A model generated the notes under the pieces. The model ran no database searches. It was not told where the DNA came from and worked only from the letters and a program-made list of their open reading frames with translations. The translations under genes were made by a program, and so were the position numbers. This document shows positions 34,317-42,575 of a stretch of DNA of 64,000 bases, in pieces (the first letter of the stretch is position 1; every line of letters begins with the position of its first letter). Origin of the DNA: UBA1240 sp045599185 (GTDB lineage: Bacteria; Spirochaetota; Spirochaetia; Treponematales; Treponemataceae); assembly GCA_045599185.1 (NCBI GenBank), contig JAZRVO010000012.1:1-64000 (forward strand), written 5' to 3'.

Positions 34317-36830
34317 CTAATCGGCAACCCGGTAATCCCAGTTGTGCTTGGGGTAACGGCCTTTCATTTCCTTGCAGATTTGCGGCCACGTGTTTGCCCA
34401 AAAGTTTTCCAAATCTTTTGTAACCTGCAATGGGCGGCGCGCCGGCGAAAGCAGTTTAAGAGTAACTTTTACGCCGCAAATTGCCGGGCTTTGCATAACG
34501 CCAAAAATCTGCTGAATAATTATTTCAATTACCGGCTCGGGGCCAAAAGCTTTATCAGTTTCTTCATATTTAACCGGCACTTCTTTGCCGTTGCCAAGTT
34601 TAAAGCGTTTGGGCACGGCTTTATCAACCGCATCGCCGCTAAGTTTATAGCGCAGTGCGTGCAAAAACGAAGCTTCGCTTAAAGAACCGCCAAGCCAGAA
34701 TGGCAGAAGCCACTGGGTTAGGCTTTCAAGCAGTTCCGTTTTTATAAGCTGGTCTGTCAGCTGGCCGTTGGGCTGCGCTTGTTCTTCCGCAGCCGGCAAA
34801 AAATTGAAAAAATCGCAGGCATTTGGTGAATGCAACGCAAAAAAAAGTGCGCGCCTGTAAAAACCGCTGCTTTCTTCATTCCACGGCAAAACCTGCAAAC
34901 CGTTTTTCTGAACAAAAGCGCAGTAGGCACTTTTTCTGTCATCGTCGGTTAGGGGCAAAAGCTGTTCGCCAAGCAGCAGTTTTTCAAAATAAATGCGCCT
35001 GAACTTTTTGATTTTGCCGTTTTCCTTTAAATTTTCGCCAAGAACAATTTCAGTTTTTTCTGTCTGGCGCGGCAAAAGCCACCGGTTTAAGGCTTCATCA
35101 TCTTTAATTATTTCAAAACGGTAAATTTTACCTTCTTTTTCACCGGCATCAACTTCCGGCGCAATAATCCATTCCGGAAAATTCCCGTCTGCAAAACGCG
35201 CCGAATCTTTTTGCAAAAAGCTTGCCTGCCTGCCACCGGCAAATTTGTACAAACCGCCGCCGCAATGCCTTGCAAGCCTGTCAAAAAAACCGGCAAGCAG
35301 AACCTGTTCGCCGGAAAGATTCTGTTCAATGCGGATTTTTGTATTTTTCACACGGTTCTGCAAATCGGCACGGGTTTTTTCTTCTTCCGCCGGGTTTGCA
35401 TCCCCGGAATATTTTACCGCGTATTCAATTGCGGACGGAGAATTGACAAGGGCAACAAGTGCAATGCGCGGATGAAGCCCCATTTGAAGGACAGTTTTTC
35501 CAAGCTGGGTAATTTTTCCAAAAGTACCTGCTTTTCGGCTTTCGTCATTTTCTGCACCGCTTTCTATAAGGCCGGTTTTGCACAAAAAATCCACGGCAAC
35601 CTGCCACGCACCGGCAGGCGGCTTTGTAAGCCAGTCAACTGAATCAATGGAAAAGGCGCCCCACTGGGCACATTCCAGAACAAGGGCGCACAAATCGCTG
35701 TGAAGAATTTCGCAGGAATGATCTTTTTGCCGCGGGTCAAACTGGTTCCAAAGGCAAAAGCATTTTCCGTTCTGCGTGCGCCCTGCCCGCCCCCGCCGCT
35801 GAACCGCAGAAAACTCACTTTCAATTTGGGTACAAAGGCGGTTCATGCCCGTGTTCGGGTCAAAAATGCTCTGCCTTGAAAGGCCGCAGTCTATTACCGT
35901 TGTAACGTCGGGCACTGTAAGGGAAGTTTCTGCAACAGCGGAAGAAAGAATTAAACGCCTTTTGCCGTTTTTGCTGCCGGCGAGTACGGTTTTCTGCTGG
36001 GCAAAATCTACGGAACTGTGAAGGATAAAAGTTTCAACATCGTCAAACCCGGACAAAACGCCGGCAAGTTCTTTCTGGGCGCGCCTGATGTCTGCAATGC
36101 CGGGCAAAAATGCCAGTATACTGCGCGATGCCGAACTGCTGAATGCCTGATAAACGGCTTTTTTTAAAAGTTCAAAATTAACGGCTGGCTTGCCGCTTTG
36201 GACAAAACCGGCTTCGCCGCCTAAATATTCAACTTCAACATCAAAAAGCCTGCCGGGCACATCATAATTCTGGCACTGCAAATACGTGCAAAGCTGGGTT
36301 TTGTTAATGCTTGCAGACATAACCAGCACGTACAAATCGTCGCGCAGGGTCTGCACTTCTTTCAAAAAAGCCAGAATCAAATCGGCGTAAATGCTTCGTT
36401 CGTGAAATTCGTCCAGAATTATGCAGCTTACATCATCAAGTGCCGGGTTCTGCTGAAAAATCCGCAGGAACAAACCTTCGGTCATTACTTCAAGGCGGGT
36501 TTGGGTACTTACGCAGGTTTCGTTTTTTATGCGGTAACCGCAAAAACCGCCGGTTTTATCGCCGCTAAGCTGGGCGCAGTAATTTGCCACTGCCAGTACG
36601 GCCAGCCGCCGGGGCTGAAGAACGATTACTTTTTTTTCAAACTGATTTAAAAGGGCAAAAGGCACCGTGGTAGATTTTCCGGCACCGGTTTGGGCACTAA
36701 GCAAAAGCCTTTTTTCCGGGCTTTGGTGCAAGGCACCGGCAATTTGGGGCAAATGTTCAAAAACCGGCAAATGACCTGCCTGCTTTTGAAGGTTTTCGCA
36801 TATTTTTTCTGGTAAAAAACGGCTTTTCAT
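34317..36830 (-). CDS. hrpB: ATP-dependent RNA helicase HrpB
   Basis: An 837-residue DEAH-type helicase, typical HrpB size. Walker A is AQTGAGKSTTVPFALL near 46, motif II is DEFHERS near 140 (HrpB usually has DEFH), motif III is MSAS, motif V is VAETSLTVPDV and motif VI QRRGRAGR. The C-terminal HrpB-specific domain has the PARRPLQVTKDLENFWANTWPQ-type ending. The start lies two bases after the stop of the upstream methyltransferase, so they share an operon with the PilZ gene. Role in RNA metabolism is known only loosely. Confidence 0.92.
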   Translation of the reverse strand: MKSRFLPEKICENLQKQAGHLPVFEHLPQIAGALHQSPEKRLLLSAQTGAGKSTTVPFALLNQFEKKVIVLQPRRLAVLAVANYCAQLSGDKTGGFCGYRIKNETCVSTQTRLEVMTEGLFLRIFQQNPALDDVSCIILDEFHERSIYADLILAFLKEVQTLRDDLYVLVMSASINKTQLCTYLQCQNYDVPGRLFDVEVEYLGGEAGFVQSGKPAVNFELLKKAVYQAFSSSASRSILAFLPGIADIRRAQKELAGVLSGFDDVETFILHSSVDFAQQKTVLAGSKNGKRRLILSSAVAETSLTVPDVTTVIDCGLSRQSIFDPNTGMNRLCTQIESEFSAVQRRGRAGRTQNGKCFCLWNQFDPRQKDHSCEILHSDLCALVLECAQWGAFSIDSVDWLTKPPAGAWQVAVDFLCKTGLIESGAENDESRKAGTFGKITQLGKTVLQMGLHPRIALVALVNSPSAIEYAVKYSGDANPAEEEKTRADLQNRVKNTKIRIEQNLSGEQVLLAGFFDRLARHCGGGLYKFAGGRQASFLQKDSARFADGNFPEWIIAPEVDAGEKEGKIYRFEIIKDDEALNRWLLPRQTEKTEIVLGENLKENGKIKKFRRIYFEKLLLGEQLLPLTDDDRKSAYCAFVQKNGLQVLPWNEESSGFYRRALFFALHSPNACDFFNFLPAAEEQAQPNGQLTDQLIKTELLESLTQWLLPFWLGGSLSEASFLHALRYKLSGDAVDKAVPKRFKLGNGKEVPVKYEETDKAFGPEPVIEIIIQQIFGVMQSPAICGVKVTLKLLSPARRPLQVTKDLENFWANTWPQICKEMKGRYPKHNWDYRVAD

Positions 36831-36831
36831 T

Positions 36832-37803
36832 TTAGTCGCTGCTGGCGCAATGAAGCCATGTAAGTTCGTGCTTGTTGTAATTCAAGTGCAAAACCCTGCT
36901 GTTGGGAATCCGTGCAAAATCGTCAATCAAATCCCAGTTGGTTTCGCCCTGCATTTTTATGGTGCAAATCATGTTGGGCACTTTTTTCTGACCAAGCCAG
37001 TAATTTACCCATTCGTACAGCCGTTCCGGGTAGCAGATTACGTCGGAAAAAACCCAGTCTACTTCGCCAATGTCTTCGGCTTTTAGGGTAAAGGCATCGT
37101 GGGCTAAAAATGTAACCAGCGGATTTTTCATCAGGCCGTCGGCCAGAGGGCTTCGGTCTACGGCAAAAACCTTGCAGCCCAAATTGGTTAAAACCCACGT
37201 CCAGCCGCCGGGACATGCACCGGCTTCAAAACAGCGTTCGCCCTGACGGGGAAATTTGCCGAAAGAGCTTTGAAAATGTACCAGCGCTTCCTGAATTTTT
37301 AAGTACGCCCGGCTTGGCGGATTTTCGTGGTCTTCTATAAACCGGATGCGGCCGGCCGGCAGAAAGCTGGTGGTAAGAGGCGACGCAATAAGTTTGTTGT
37401 TTTCAATTAAAGTAAAAAGCCCAATCTGGCTTTGCGGCACCTGATACGGAAAAGCCCGGTCTTTTAAGTTGATGTAGGGCAATTTTTCCTGAATGAGGGC
37501 GGCGCGGCGGAAAAGCGTAAACTGATACGGCGCCCAGTTGCGCTGAATTTCTTTCAGGCTTGCGGCAGCCTGCCCTACAGAATCGAAGGTAAGAAAAAAA
37601 GGCTGAAGCATTACGCAGCTTGCCCAGTAAGGAAGGTTTTCCTGCGTACAAAGGGCAACCGGGCTGTAAATAAGGTTGCCAAAAGTCTGCAAGCTGTTTT
37701 TATCGGCATTAAAACGGGTACAAAGTTCGTCCTGCAGCCAGGCAAGCTTTTCTTCAAAAGCCAAAAATGCCTGACCATTTAGAGGTGTTTTTTCTAAAGG
37801 CAT
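36832..37803 (-). CDS. RlmM-like FtsJ-fold rRNA ribose methyltransferase
   Basis: A 323-residue SAM-dependent methyltransferase. The N-terminal 150 residues resemble the THUMP-like segment of RlmM, and the C-terminal half is an FtsJ/RrmJ fold with GERCFEAGACPGGWTW near 190 (motif I), VFAVDRSPL, VDWVFSDV and the catalytic Lys in ICTIKMQGETNWDL near 290. RlmM 2'-O-methylates 23S rRNA. The gene overlaps the PilZ gene by 10 bp and abuts hrpB, so the three form an operon. Confidence 0.8.
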   Translation of the reverse strand: MPLEKTPLNGQAFLAFEEKLAWLQDELCTRFNADKNSLQTFGNLIYSPVALCTQENLPYWASCVMLQPFFLTFDSVGQAAASLKEIQRNWAPYQFTLFRRAALIQEKLPYINLKDRAFPYQVPQSQIGLFTLIENNKLIASPLTTSFLPAGRIRFIEDHENPPSRAYLKIQEALVHFQSSFGKFPRQGERCFEAGACPGGWTWVLTNLGCKVFAVDRSPLADGLMKNPLVTFLAHDAFTLKAEDIGEVDWVFSDVICYPERLYEWVNYWLGQKKVPNMICTIKMQGETNWDLIDDFARIPNSRVLHLNYNKHELTWLHCASSD

Positions 37804-38168
37804 AATTCTTGCAAAAGTTCTTCTTCCGGGTCTAAGGAAGATTCACTCAAAACGTCCAGATAGCTTTTTAATTTTAATGGTTCCATTGAATTTACGAAAG
37901 AAAATCCAAGCTCGCTGGCTGGTGCTTCGCTGTCTTTCCAAACCTGTTTTGCGGTTACGCTGAAAGGTTTTAAACCTGCCTTGCAGCAAGGCTGAATGTT
38001 GAGTTCGCAAAGGCTGTTTTTGCTGCTTTCTACTGGAATTGGAAAACGCACGCGGCAGCCGGTTTTGCTGATGTTCACCAAAACGCCGGGCAGCACACAA
38101 AGCCCCGGCGCTTCTATGCGTGCAAAATCCTCATAGCGTTTCCCCACCCGATGTTCACTAAAAGTCAT
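37794..38168 (-). CDS. PilZ-domain protein (c-di-GMP receptor)
   Basis: A 124-residue protein with one PilZ domain. The binding motifs are visible: Arg-rich HRVGKRYEDFARI near the N-terminus (RxxxR) and NISKTGCRVRF (D/NxSxxG) about 25 residues later. It thus probably binds c-di-GMP and changes a partner's activity. The C-terminal tail is acidic and Leu-rich. The start at 38168 is preferred because a TTGACA lies upstream at 38199-38204 inside any longer frame; an ATG at 38213 also has AAAGGA next to it, so the start is uncertain. Divergent from the HD-GYP phosphodiesterase. Confidence 0.8.
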   Translation of the reverse strand: MTFSEHRVGKRYEDFARIEAPGLCVLPGVLVNISKTGCRVRFPIPVESSKNSLCELNIQPCCKAGLKPFSVTAKQVWKDSEAPASELGFSFVNSMEPLKLKSYLDVLSESSLDPEEELLQELCL

Positions 38169-38469
38169 TGCTATACAATGACAAATTTTGCGCTTGTTTG
38201 TCAATCTTTGCATTTCCTTTTAAGGGTTGCGCTATCATGCACATTTCCGGCCAAAAGCAGAAAAAATCAGGAGACTTCTCCCGGAAAAAGTATGAGAAAA
38301 CTCAATTGCAAACAAACATAAGACAGTATATAAATTTACAATAATAGAGTTAAATATTTTAAATTTTTAATTTTTTTGACATTTTTTCTCTAAAATATTT
38401 AATTATATATGGTATAATTGTACCGATTTGGCAACATTCAGGCAACAACCACCACACAAATGTATAGAT
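38169..38469. other. Divergent intergenic region between PilZ and HD-GYP genes
   Basis: AT-rich with no gene. Contains the extended -10 TGG-TATAAT at 38410-38418 reading toward the HD-GYP gene, a TTGACA at 38376-38381 too far away to pair with it, and the 15-mer GGCAACATTCAGGCA at 38430-38444 also found at 303-317. Confidence 0.6.
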
Positions 38470-38481
38470 GGGGGGGGGGGG
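38470..38481 (+). repeat. G12 homopolymer abutting the HD-GYP start codon
   Basis: Twelve G residues end directly before ATG 38482 and are the only Shine-Dalgarno-like sequence. An ATG at 38468 overlapping the first G reads MGGGG then stops in a TGA that overlaps the HD-GYP ATG; with one more G it would instead be in frame. Confidence 0.95.
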
Positions 38482-39717
38482 ATGAACGATAATAGAAAAA
38501 CGGAATTGGAACAGGAACTGCTGGAAAACCATGCAACAGAAATGAACAAACTGATTCTACGATTTTATTATTGTTCACTGGTTGCACCATTGCTGGTTCT
38601 GATTGAAACAATCATCGGTGCGTTTAAATCTTCACTGTGGCTTACAGGCGGAACGGTTGTTTACAGCGTAGCACTGGCATTTGTTCTCAGTTCCCTTTAC
38701 AGGCACAAACCAAACAGCAAAAAATTCAGGTACATTGCCGCTTTTACCATGCAGACAATTGTTTTTGTACTTTCAATAGACCCGCACTTAAATTTAAGCC
38801 TTGCAAGAATTGTAGTTCCGCTCATCACTTTTGTGTTTTTTGACCCGGTTTACACTTTCGGCGTTTGCATTCTGGCTTCAATAAGTGCACTTGCGGCCTG
38901 CGTTATACGTGCACCGCTGGCAATTACACTTATTACCGGCAACTACACGGTAAAAACCTACATTTTAACCACGGGTTCAGGCCTTTTAATTGAACTTATT
39001 TTAATTTCGTGCCTTATCTGCGCCTGTTCGGTTCAGTCACGAAAAATATTCTTAAAATACACTGCCTACAACAACAGAAACCAGGAACTTAAAAATCAGG
39101 TTGTTTACAGTTTTGCAGAAATTGTAGAACAATGCGACACAAATACAGGCGAACACGTAAAAAGAACCAGCCAGATTGTTCAGCTTATTGTTGATTACAT
39201 TGAAAGCCACAAAATTTACAGCAATGAAATAAGCCGTGAAGAACTGAAGTTTTTTACGGTTGCAGCCCCTTTGCACGACATCGGCAAAATCAAAATTCCA
39301 AACACAATTTTAAACAAGCCGGGGCGTTTAACACCGGACGAATTTGAAGTAATCAAGCAGCATTCGGAAGAAGGCGACAAAATCATTCAGAACACGCTGA
39401 AAAGCATTGAAGATCCGCTTTATCTGGAAATTGCCCACCAGATGACGCGCTATCACCACGAAAAATGGGACGGCACTGGTTACCCGGATCATCTGGCAGG
39501 CAGCACCATTCCGCTTTCGGCACGGGTTATGGCCATTGCCGATGTTTTTGACGCTTTAAGCAGCGAACGGCCTTACAAAAAGCCTTTTACCAAGGAACAG
39601 GTTTTTTCTGAAATTGCCCATTCCAGCGGCACCCAGTTTGACCCGGACATGGTTGTAATTGTGCAGGCCCTGCGCCCGGAACTGGAAAAAATCTACTGGG
39701 CAGAAGAACAGGCATAA
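38482..39717 (+). CDS. Membrane HD-GYP c-di-GMP phosphodiesterase
   Basis: A 411-residue protein. About five to six hydrophobic segments lie in residues 30-190. The HD-GYP domain runs from about 210: SFAEIVEQCDTNTGEHVKRT, the HD pair about H265-D266 in PLHDIGKIKIP, HHEKWDGTGYPDHLAG and the conserved AIADVFDALSSERPYK. Such domains degrade c-di-GMP. The gene is divergent from a PilZ receptor gene, a sensible c-di-GMP pair. Expression may vary with the G12 tract. A longer in-frame start upstream (38428) would run through the G tract and is not favoured. A large hairpin terminator follows. Confidence 0.92.
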   Translation: MNDNRKTELEQELLENHATEMNKLILRFYYCSLVAPLLVLIETIIGAFKSSLWLTGGTVVYSVALAFVLSSLYRHKPNSKKFRYIAAFTMQTIVFVLSIDPHLNLSLARIVVPLITFVFFDPVYTFGVCILASISALAACVIRAPLAITLITGNYTVKTYILTTGSGLLIELILISCLICACSVQSRKIFLKYTAYNNRNQELKNQVVYSFAEIVEQCDTNTGEHVKRTSQIVQLIVDYIESHKIYSNEISREELKFFTVAAPLHDIGKIKIPNTILNKPGRLTPDEFEVIKQHSEEGDKIIQNTLKSIEDPLYLEIAHQMTRYHHEKWDGTGYPDHLAGSTIPLSARVMAIADVFDALSSERPYKKPFTKEQVFSEIAHSSGTQFDPDMVVIVQALRPELEKIYWAEEQA

Positions 39718-39838
39718 AAAAATGCCGTGCAAAACGCCGGTTATGCATTCGGCCTGTTTTTAACCGCAATTTTGAAGCATTCACTGCAGCAGGCGCGTGC
39801 AGCAAAGTACAGCTTTCTGAATAAAAAAATTTTTACCA

Positions 39839-39912
39839 ATAAAAAAGCTCTAACCAAACTGCGTTTTTTACACTTGCAAAAAGCAAACGCAATTCGGTCA
39901 GAGCTTTTTTTA
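39839..39912. terminator. Large bidirectional terminator
   Basis: AAAAAAGCTCT pairs with AGAGCTTTTTT and an inner ACTGCGTTT with AAACGCAAT, so the two convergent genes share it. Confidence 0.85.
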
Positions 39913-39943
39913 TTTTTCAGCCTGTTAACCTGTTAAGGAAAAC

Positions 39944-40537
39944 CTATTTTTTTATCAAACTGTCAATTGCCAAATCAATGGCAATGCTTAATTCTTCGCT
40001 GGACTGGTTTAAAATCGCAATGCGGAAAATGCTTGATTCAATTAGAGCGTAAAGCATTTCGTTGGCAGCCTTTACGTTTGAAGTGCTCAGCTGGTCGCGC
40101 TTTATGCCTTCAATCAAAATGGTAGAAAGCAGGTGGCGCAGGCGCAGAATGCGGCGGCGTACCAGTTCCGCAGGGTTTTTACCGGCCTTCTGCTGGGCAA
40201 GCAGATAATTGAGGACAACGGTAAAAAGCCGGGCTTTTTCCTGGCAGGCATCCAGAATTTTATAAATGACCGTGCGCAGTTTGGTTTCCGTATCAAGGTT
40301 CTGGTCTGCAATTTCAACCAGAAGGGTTGCTTCAATATTCCGGGTAAGCTGGCGTATTGACCAGGTGAAAATTTCGCGCTTGTTCTTAAAATAAATGTAC
40401 AGCGTGGTGCGCGTTATTCCGCACCGGTCTGCAATTTTCTGAAAAGTTGCGTCTTCGTAACCTTCTTCTACAAAAATATCAAGCGCCCTGTCCAATATTT
40501 CCTGCTTACGCTTTTCGTGTTCAACGGCAATCGCCAT
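39944..40537 (-). CDS. TetR/AcrR-family transcriptional regulator
   Basis: A 197-residue repressor with an N-terminal TetR HTH (ILDRALDIFVEEGYEDATFQKIADRCGITRTTLYIYFKNK, residues about 12-55) and a ligand domain without recognisable specificity. It has a clear ribosome site (CGGAG) and follows the RlmL-like gene by 26 bp, so the two are co-transcribed. No transporter adjoins it on this strand; DMT and MATE genes lie about 2-3 kb away but reading the other direction. Target unknown. Confidence 0.88.
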   Translation of the reverse strand: MAIAVEHEKRKQEILDRALDIFVEEGYEDATFQKIADRCGITRTTLYIYFKNKREIFTWSIRQLTRNIEATLLVEIADQNLDTETKLRTVIYKILDACQEKARLFTVVLNYLLAQQKAGKNPAELVRRRILRLRHLLSTILIEGIKRDQLSTSNVKAANEMLYALIESSIFRIAILNQSSEELSIAIDLAIDSLIKK

Positions 40538-40563
40538 AATTTCTCCGTTTGTTTCTGTAAATT

Positions 40564-41733
40564 TTAGTGGTTATTTTGCAGGAAAGAATAGAAAACCGTT
40601 TCAAGGTTTCCGCATTTTACGCTTTTAGTCCTGCTTGCATGTTTGCCCAGTGCACGTTCAAACCCCGGGTGACTTGTAATAAAGCCCATTTCCCAGTTTG
40701 GGAAGGCTTCAAAAAGACCGGACATGTCGTGGTACAGGGCTTCAGCTTCCTGTACGTTGCCAAGACGTTCGCCATAAGGCGGGTTTGCAAGAATCATGCC
40801 TTCCGGATAAGGCGCGGCAAGAACCTTAAAATCGGCAGTAACAAAATCCGGCCGCTGAATGCGCATGTCGCTGCCGATTAACTGCAAGGCACGCCCGGCA
40901 CTTACGCAGGCGTGTTCTGCATTTAATTTTGCGCGGGCAACAGCTTCAGGGTTAATGTCCGTACCGGTAATGCGTGCCGTTACGTCCGGCCGTATTTTTG
41001 CGGCTTCTTCCTTTTTTAATTCAAGGCAGCGTGCCTGATTGTAAATGCTTAAATTTTCAAGTGCAAAATGCCGGCCGAAACCGGGTGCAATGTTGTAGGC
41101 GTAAAGAGCAGCTTCAATTGCAATGGTACCGCTGCCGCAAAACGGGTCGTGCAGCGGAGTTTTGCGCCGCCAGCACATTAAGTGCAGAAGCGTTGCAGCC
41201 AGAGTTTCGCGGATTGGTGCATCTCCGCCAGAAGTGCGGTAGCCGCGCTTGTTAAGCGGTTCGCCGCTTAAATCCAGCAGAACCAGCACCTGATTCTGGT
41301 CTATGTAAATGCGTACGGCACTTTCAGCACCGCTTTCCGGCAAAACGGACATGCGCCAAACTTCTCCAAGTTTGGTGTAAATTGCCTTGTGTACAATTTT
41401 CTGAACCGAATGTTCGCTGTTTAACTTGCTTTTGTGACTGCGCACTTTGTCTATAACCACGCGTACATCTTTATAAAAATAATCCTGCCATTCTACGGCG
41501 CTAATTCCGTCAAAAAGCTGGTCAAAATCTTCTGCATAAAAACTTGCCAGCTGAAGGTAAACCCTGTCTGCGGTGCGAAGACACAAATTTGCCCTGAAAA
41601 GTGCGTCCTCATTTGGGGCAGTAAAAACAACACGTCCCGGTGCATTGCCGCACGGTGTATAATCCAGATGCTTAATTTCCTGGGCCAAAACTTTTTCAGC
41701 GCCGACAGCGCAAAGAGCTACAAGTGTAATCAT
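40564..41733 (-). CDS. THUMP-domain rRNA (guanine-N2)-methyltransferase, RlmL-like
   Basis: A 389-residue methyltransferase of the RlmL/COG0116 group. An N-terminal THUMP domain (about 60-160) precedes the Rossmann domain with DPFCGSGTIAIEAALYA near residue 195 (motif I) and ILANPPYGERLG near 310 (the NPPY catalytic motif for N2-guanine methylation). It lacks the C-terminal RlmK half of enterobacterial RlmKL. ATG 41733 is preferred (MITLVALCAVG); TTTACA-16-TATTAT ends six bases upstream with no ribosome site, so it is a leaderless candidate. Longer starts overlap the promoter. Confidence 0.88.
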   Translation of the reverse strand: MITLVALCAVGAEKVLAQEIKHLDYTPCGNAPGRVVFTAPNEDALFRANLCLRTADRVYLQLASFYAEDFDQLFDGISAVEWQDYFYKDVRVVIDKVRSHKSKLNSEHSVQKIVHKAIYTKLGEVWRMSVLPESGAESAVRIYIDQNQVLVLLDLSGEPLNKRGYRTSGGDAPIRETLAATLLHLMCWRRKTPLHDPFCGSGTIAIEAALYAYNIAPGFGRHFALENLSIYNQARCLELKKEEAAKIRPDVTARITGTDINPEAVARAKLNAEHACVSAGRALQLIGSDMRIQRPDFVTADFKVLAAPYPEGMILANPPYGERLGNVQEAEALYHDMSGLFEAFPNWEMGFITSHPGFERALGKHASRTKSVKCGNLETVFYSFLQNNH

Positions 41734-41739
41734 GCTGAC

Positions 41740-41767
41740 ATAATAGCATTTTTTGTAAATATGTAAA
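41740..41767 (-). promoter_or_regulatory. Promoter of the RlmL-like gene
   Basis: On the minus strand, -35 TTTACA, 16-bp spacer, -10 TATTAT (41740-41745), then six bases to ATG 41733. No ribosome site. Confidence 0.7.
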
Positions 41768-41878
41768 AGACATGCAATTCTCAATTCTTTTGCTAAATGT
41801 TGAAATGTAAGGATTAAAGCCTGACAAAAGCACTTTTTTTTCTTACCTGATAGTACCAGAATATAATATCGTGTATTT

Positions 41879-42469
41879 GTGAATGCAAAGCAAAAGAAAG
41901 TGTACTAACTGATTTTCAGGAATCCTGTTCAGTCTGATGTTTTGTGGCAGGACATTGAAAATTTATTAAAATCCCTTGGTACTGACATATCGGAAGGAAA
42001 TAGTTCTCGCGTTCGCATTGAATTGAGCGGCGAAAGGGCTGTTTTTCATCGTCCGCACCCTGAAAAAGTTACGGATAAAGGTGCAGTTAAGGCAATGCGA
42101 AAATTTTTAGAAAATGCGGTGGAATATATGATGAATCACAAAGGGTTTATTGGCACTGCTGAATATGACGACGAAGCACACATTTTTTCCGGCAAAGTAA
42201 TAAATACTCATAAGGCCATTACTTTTCAGGGCACTTCCGTTGAAGAAATTGAAAATGAATTTCGTACCTGCGTAGACGATTATCTTGACTGGCGCAGGAA
42301 AGACGGAACAGAACCGGAAAAACCTTATTCTGAAAAATTTAATGTGCGTCTTTCTCAACTGTTTCACAGTGAAGTTGCTGTTGCAGCAAAAAAACTAAAC
42401 ATGTCGCTGAATAGTTTTGTTGAAAAATCTCTTAAAGATGAACTTTCGGCACTGCATTTGACATATTAA
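41879..42469 (+). pseudogene. hicAB: HicA-HicB toxin-antitoxin, fused in one frame, HicA interrupted by a stop codon
   Basis: A GTG at 41879 opens a HicA-like reading (VNAKQKKVY, then TAA at 41906-41908, then LIFRNPVQSDVLWQDIENLL). The toxin domain continues through SSRVRIELSGERAVFHRPHP to KFLENA, matching the long HicA form. The frame then runs without a stop into HicB: MMNHKGFIGTAEYDDEAHIF, SVEEIENEFRTCVDDYLDW and the C-terminal DNA-binding RHH-like NVRLSQLFHSEVAVAAKKLNMSLNSFVEK. Two genes are normally separate, so the fusion and the nonsense codon suggest decay; the HicB half, with GTGGA before its ATG, could still be made. A TATAAT at 41862-41867 is the likely promoter. Confidence 0.85.
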
Positions 42470-42537
42470 CCCGAATATTGAAAAGGGGTTAAACGTTAAC
42501 AAGTTTTTAAAATGTCATTTTACAAAATGCAAAAGCA

Positions 42538-42567
42538 TTGAAAAACATATCTTAAAAACGATATGCT
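42538..42567 (+). promoter_or_regulatory. Promoter of the DMT transporter gene
   Basis: -35 TTGAAA (42538-42543), 18-bp spacer, -10 TATGCT (42562-42567), then eight bases to ATG 42576. No ribosome site. Confidence 0.6.
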
Positions 42568-42575
42568 TTTTACCC

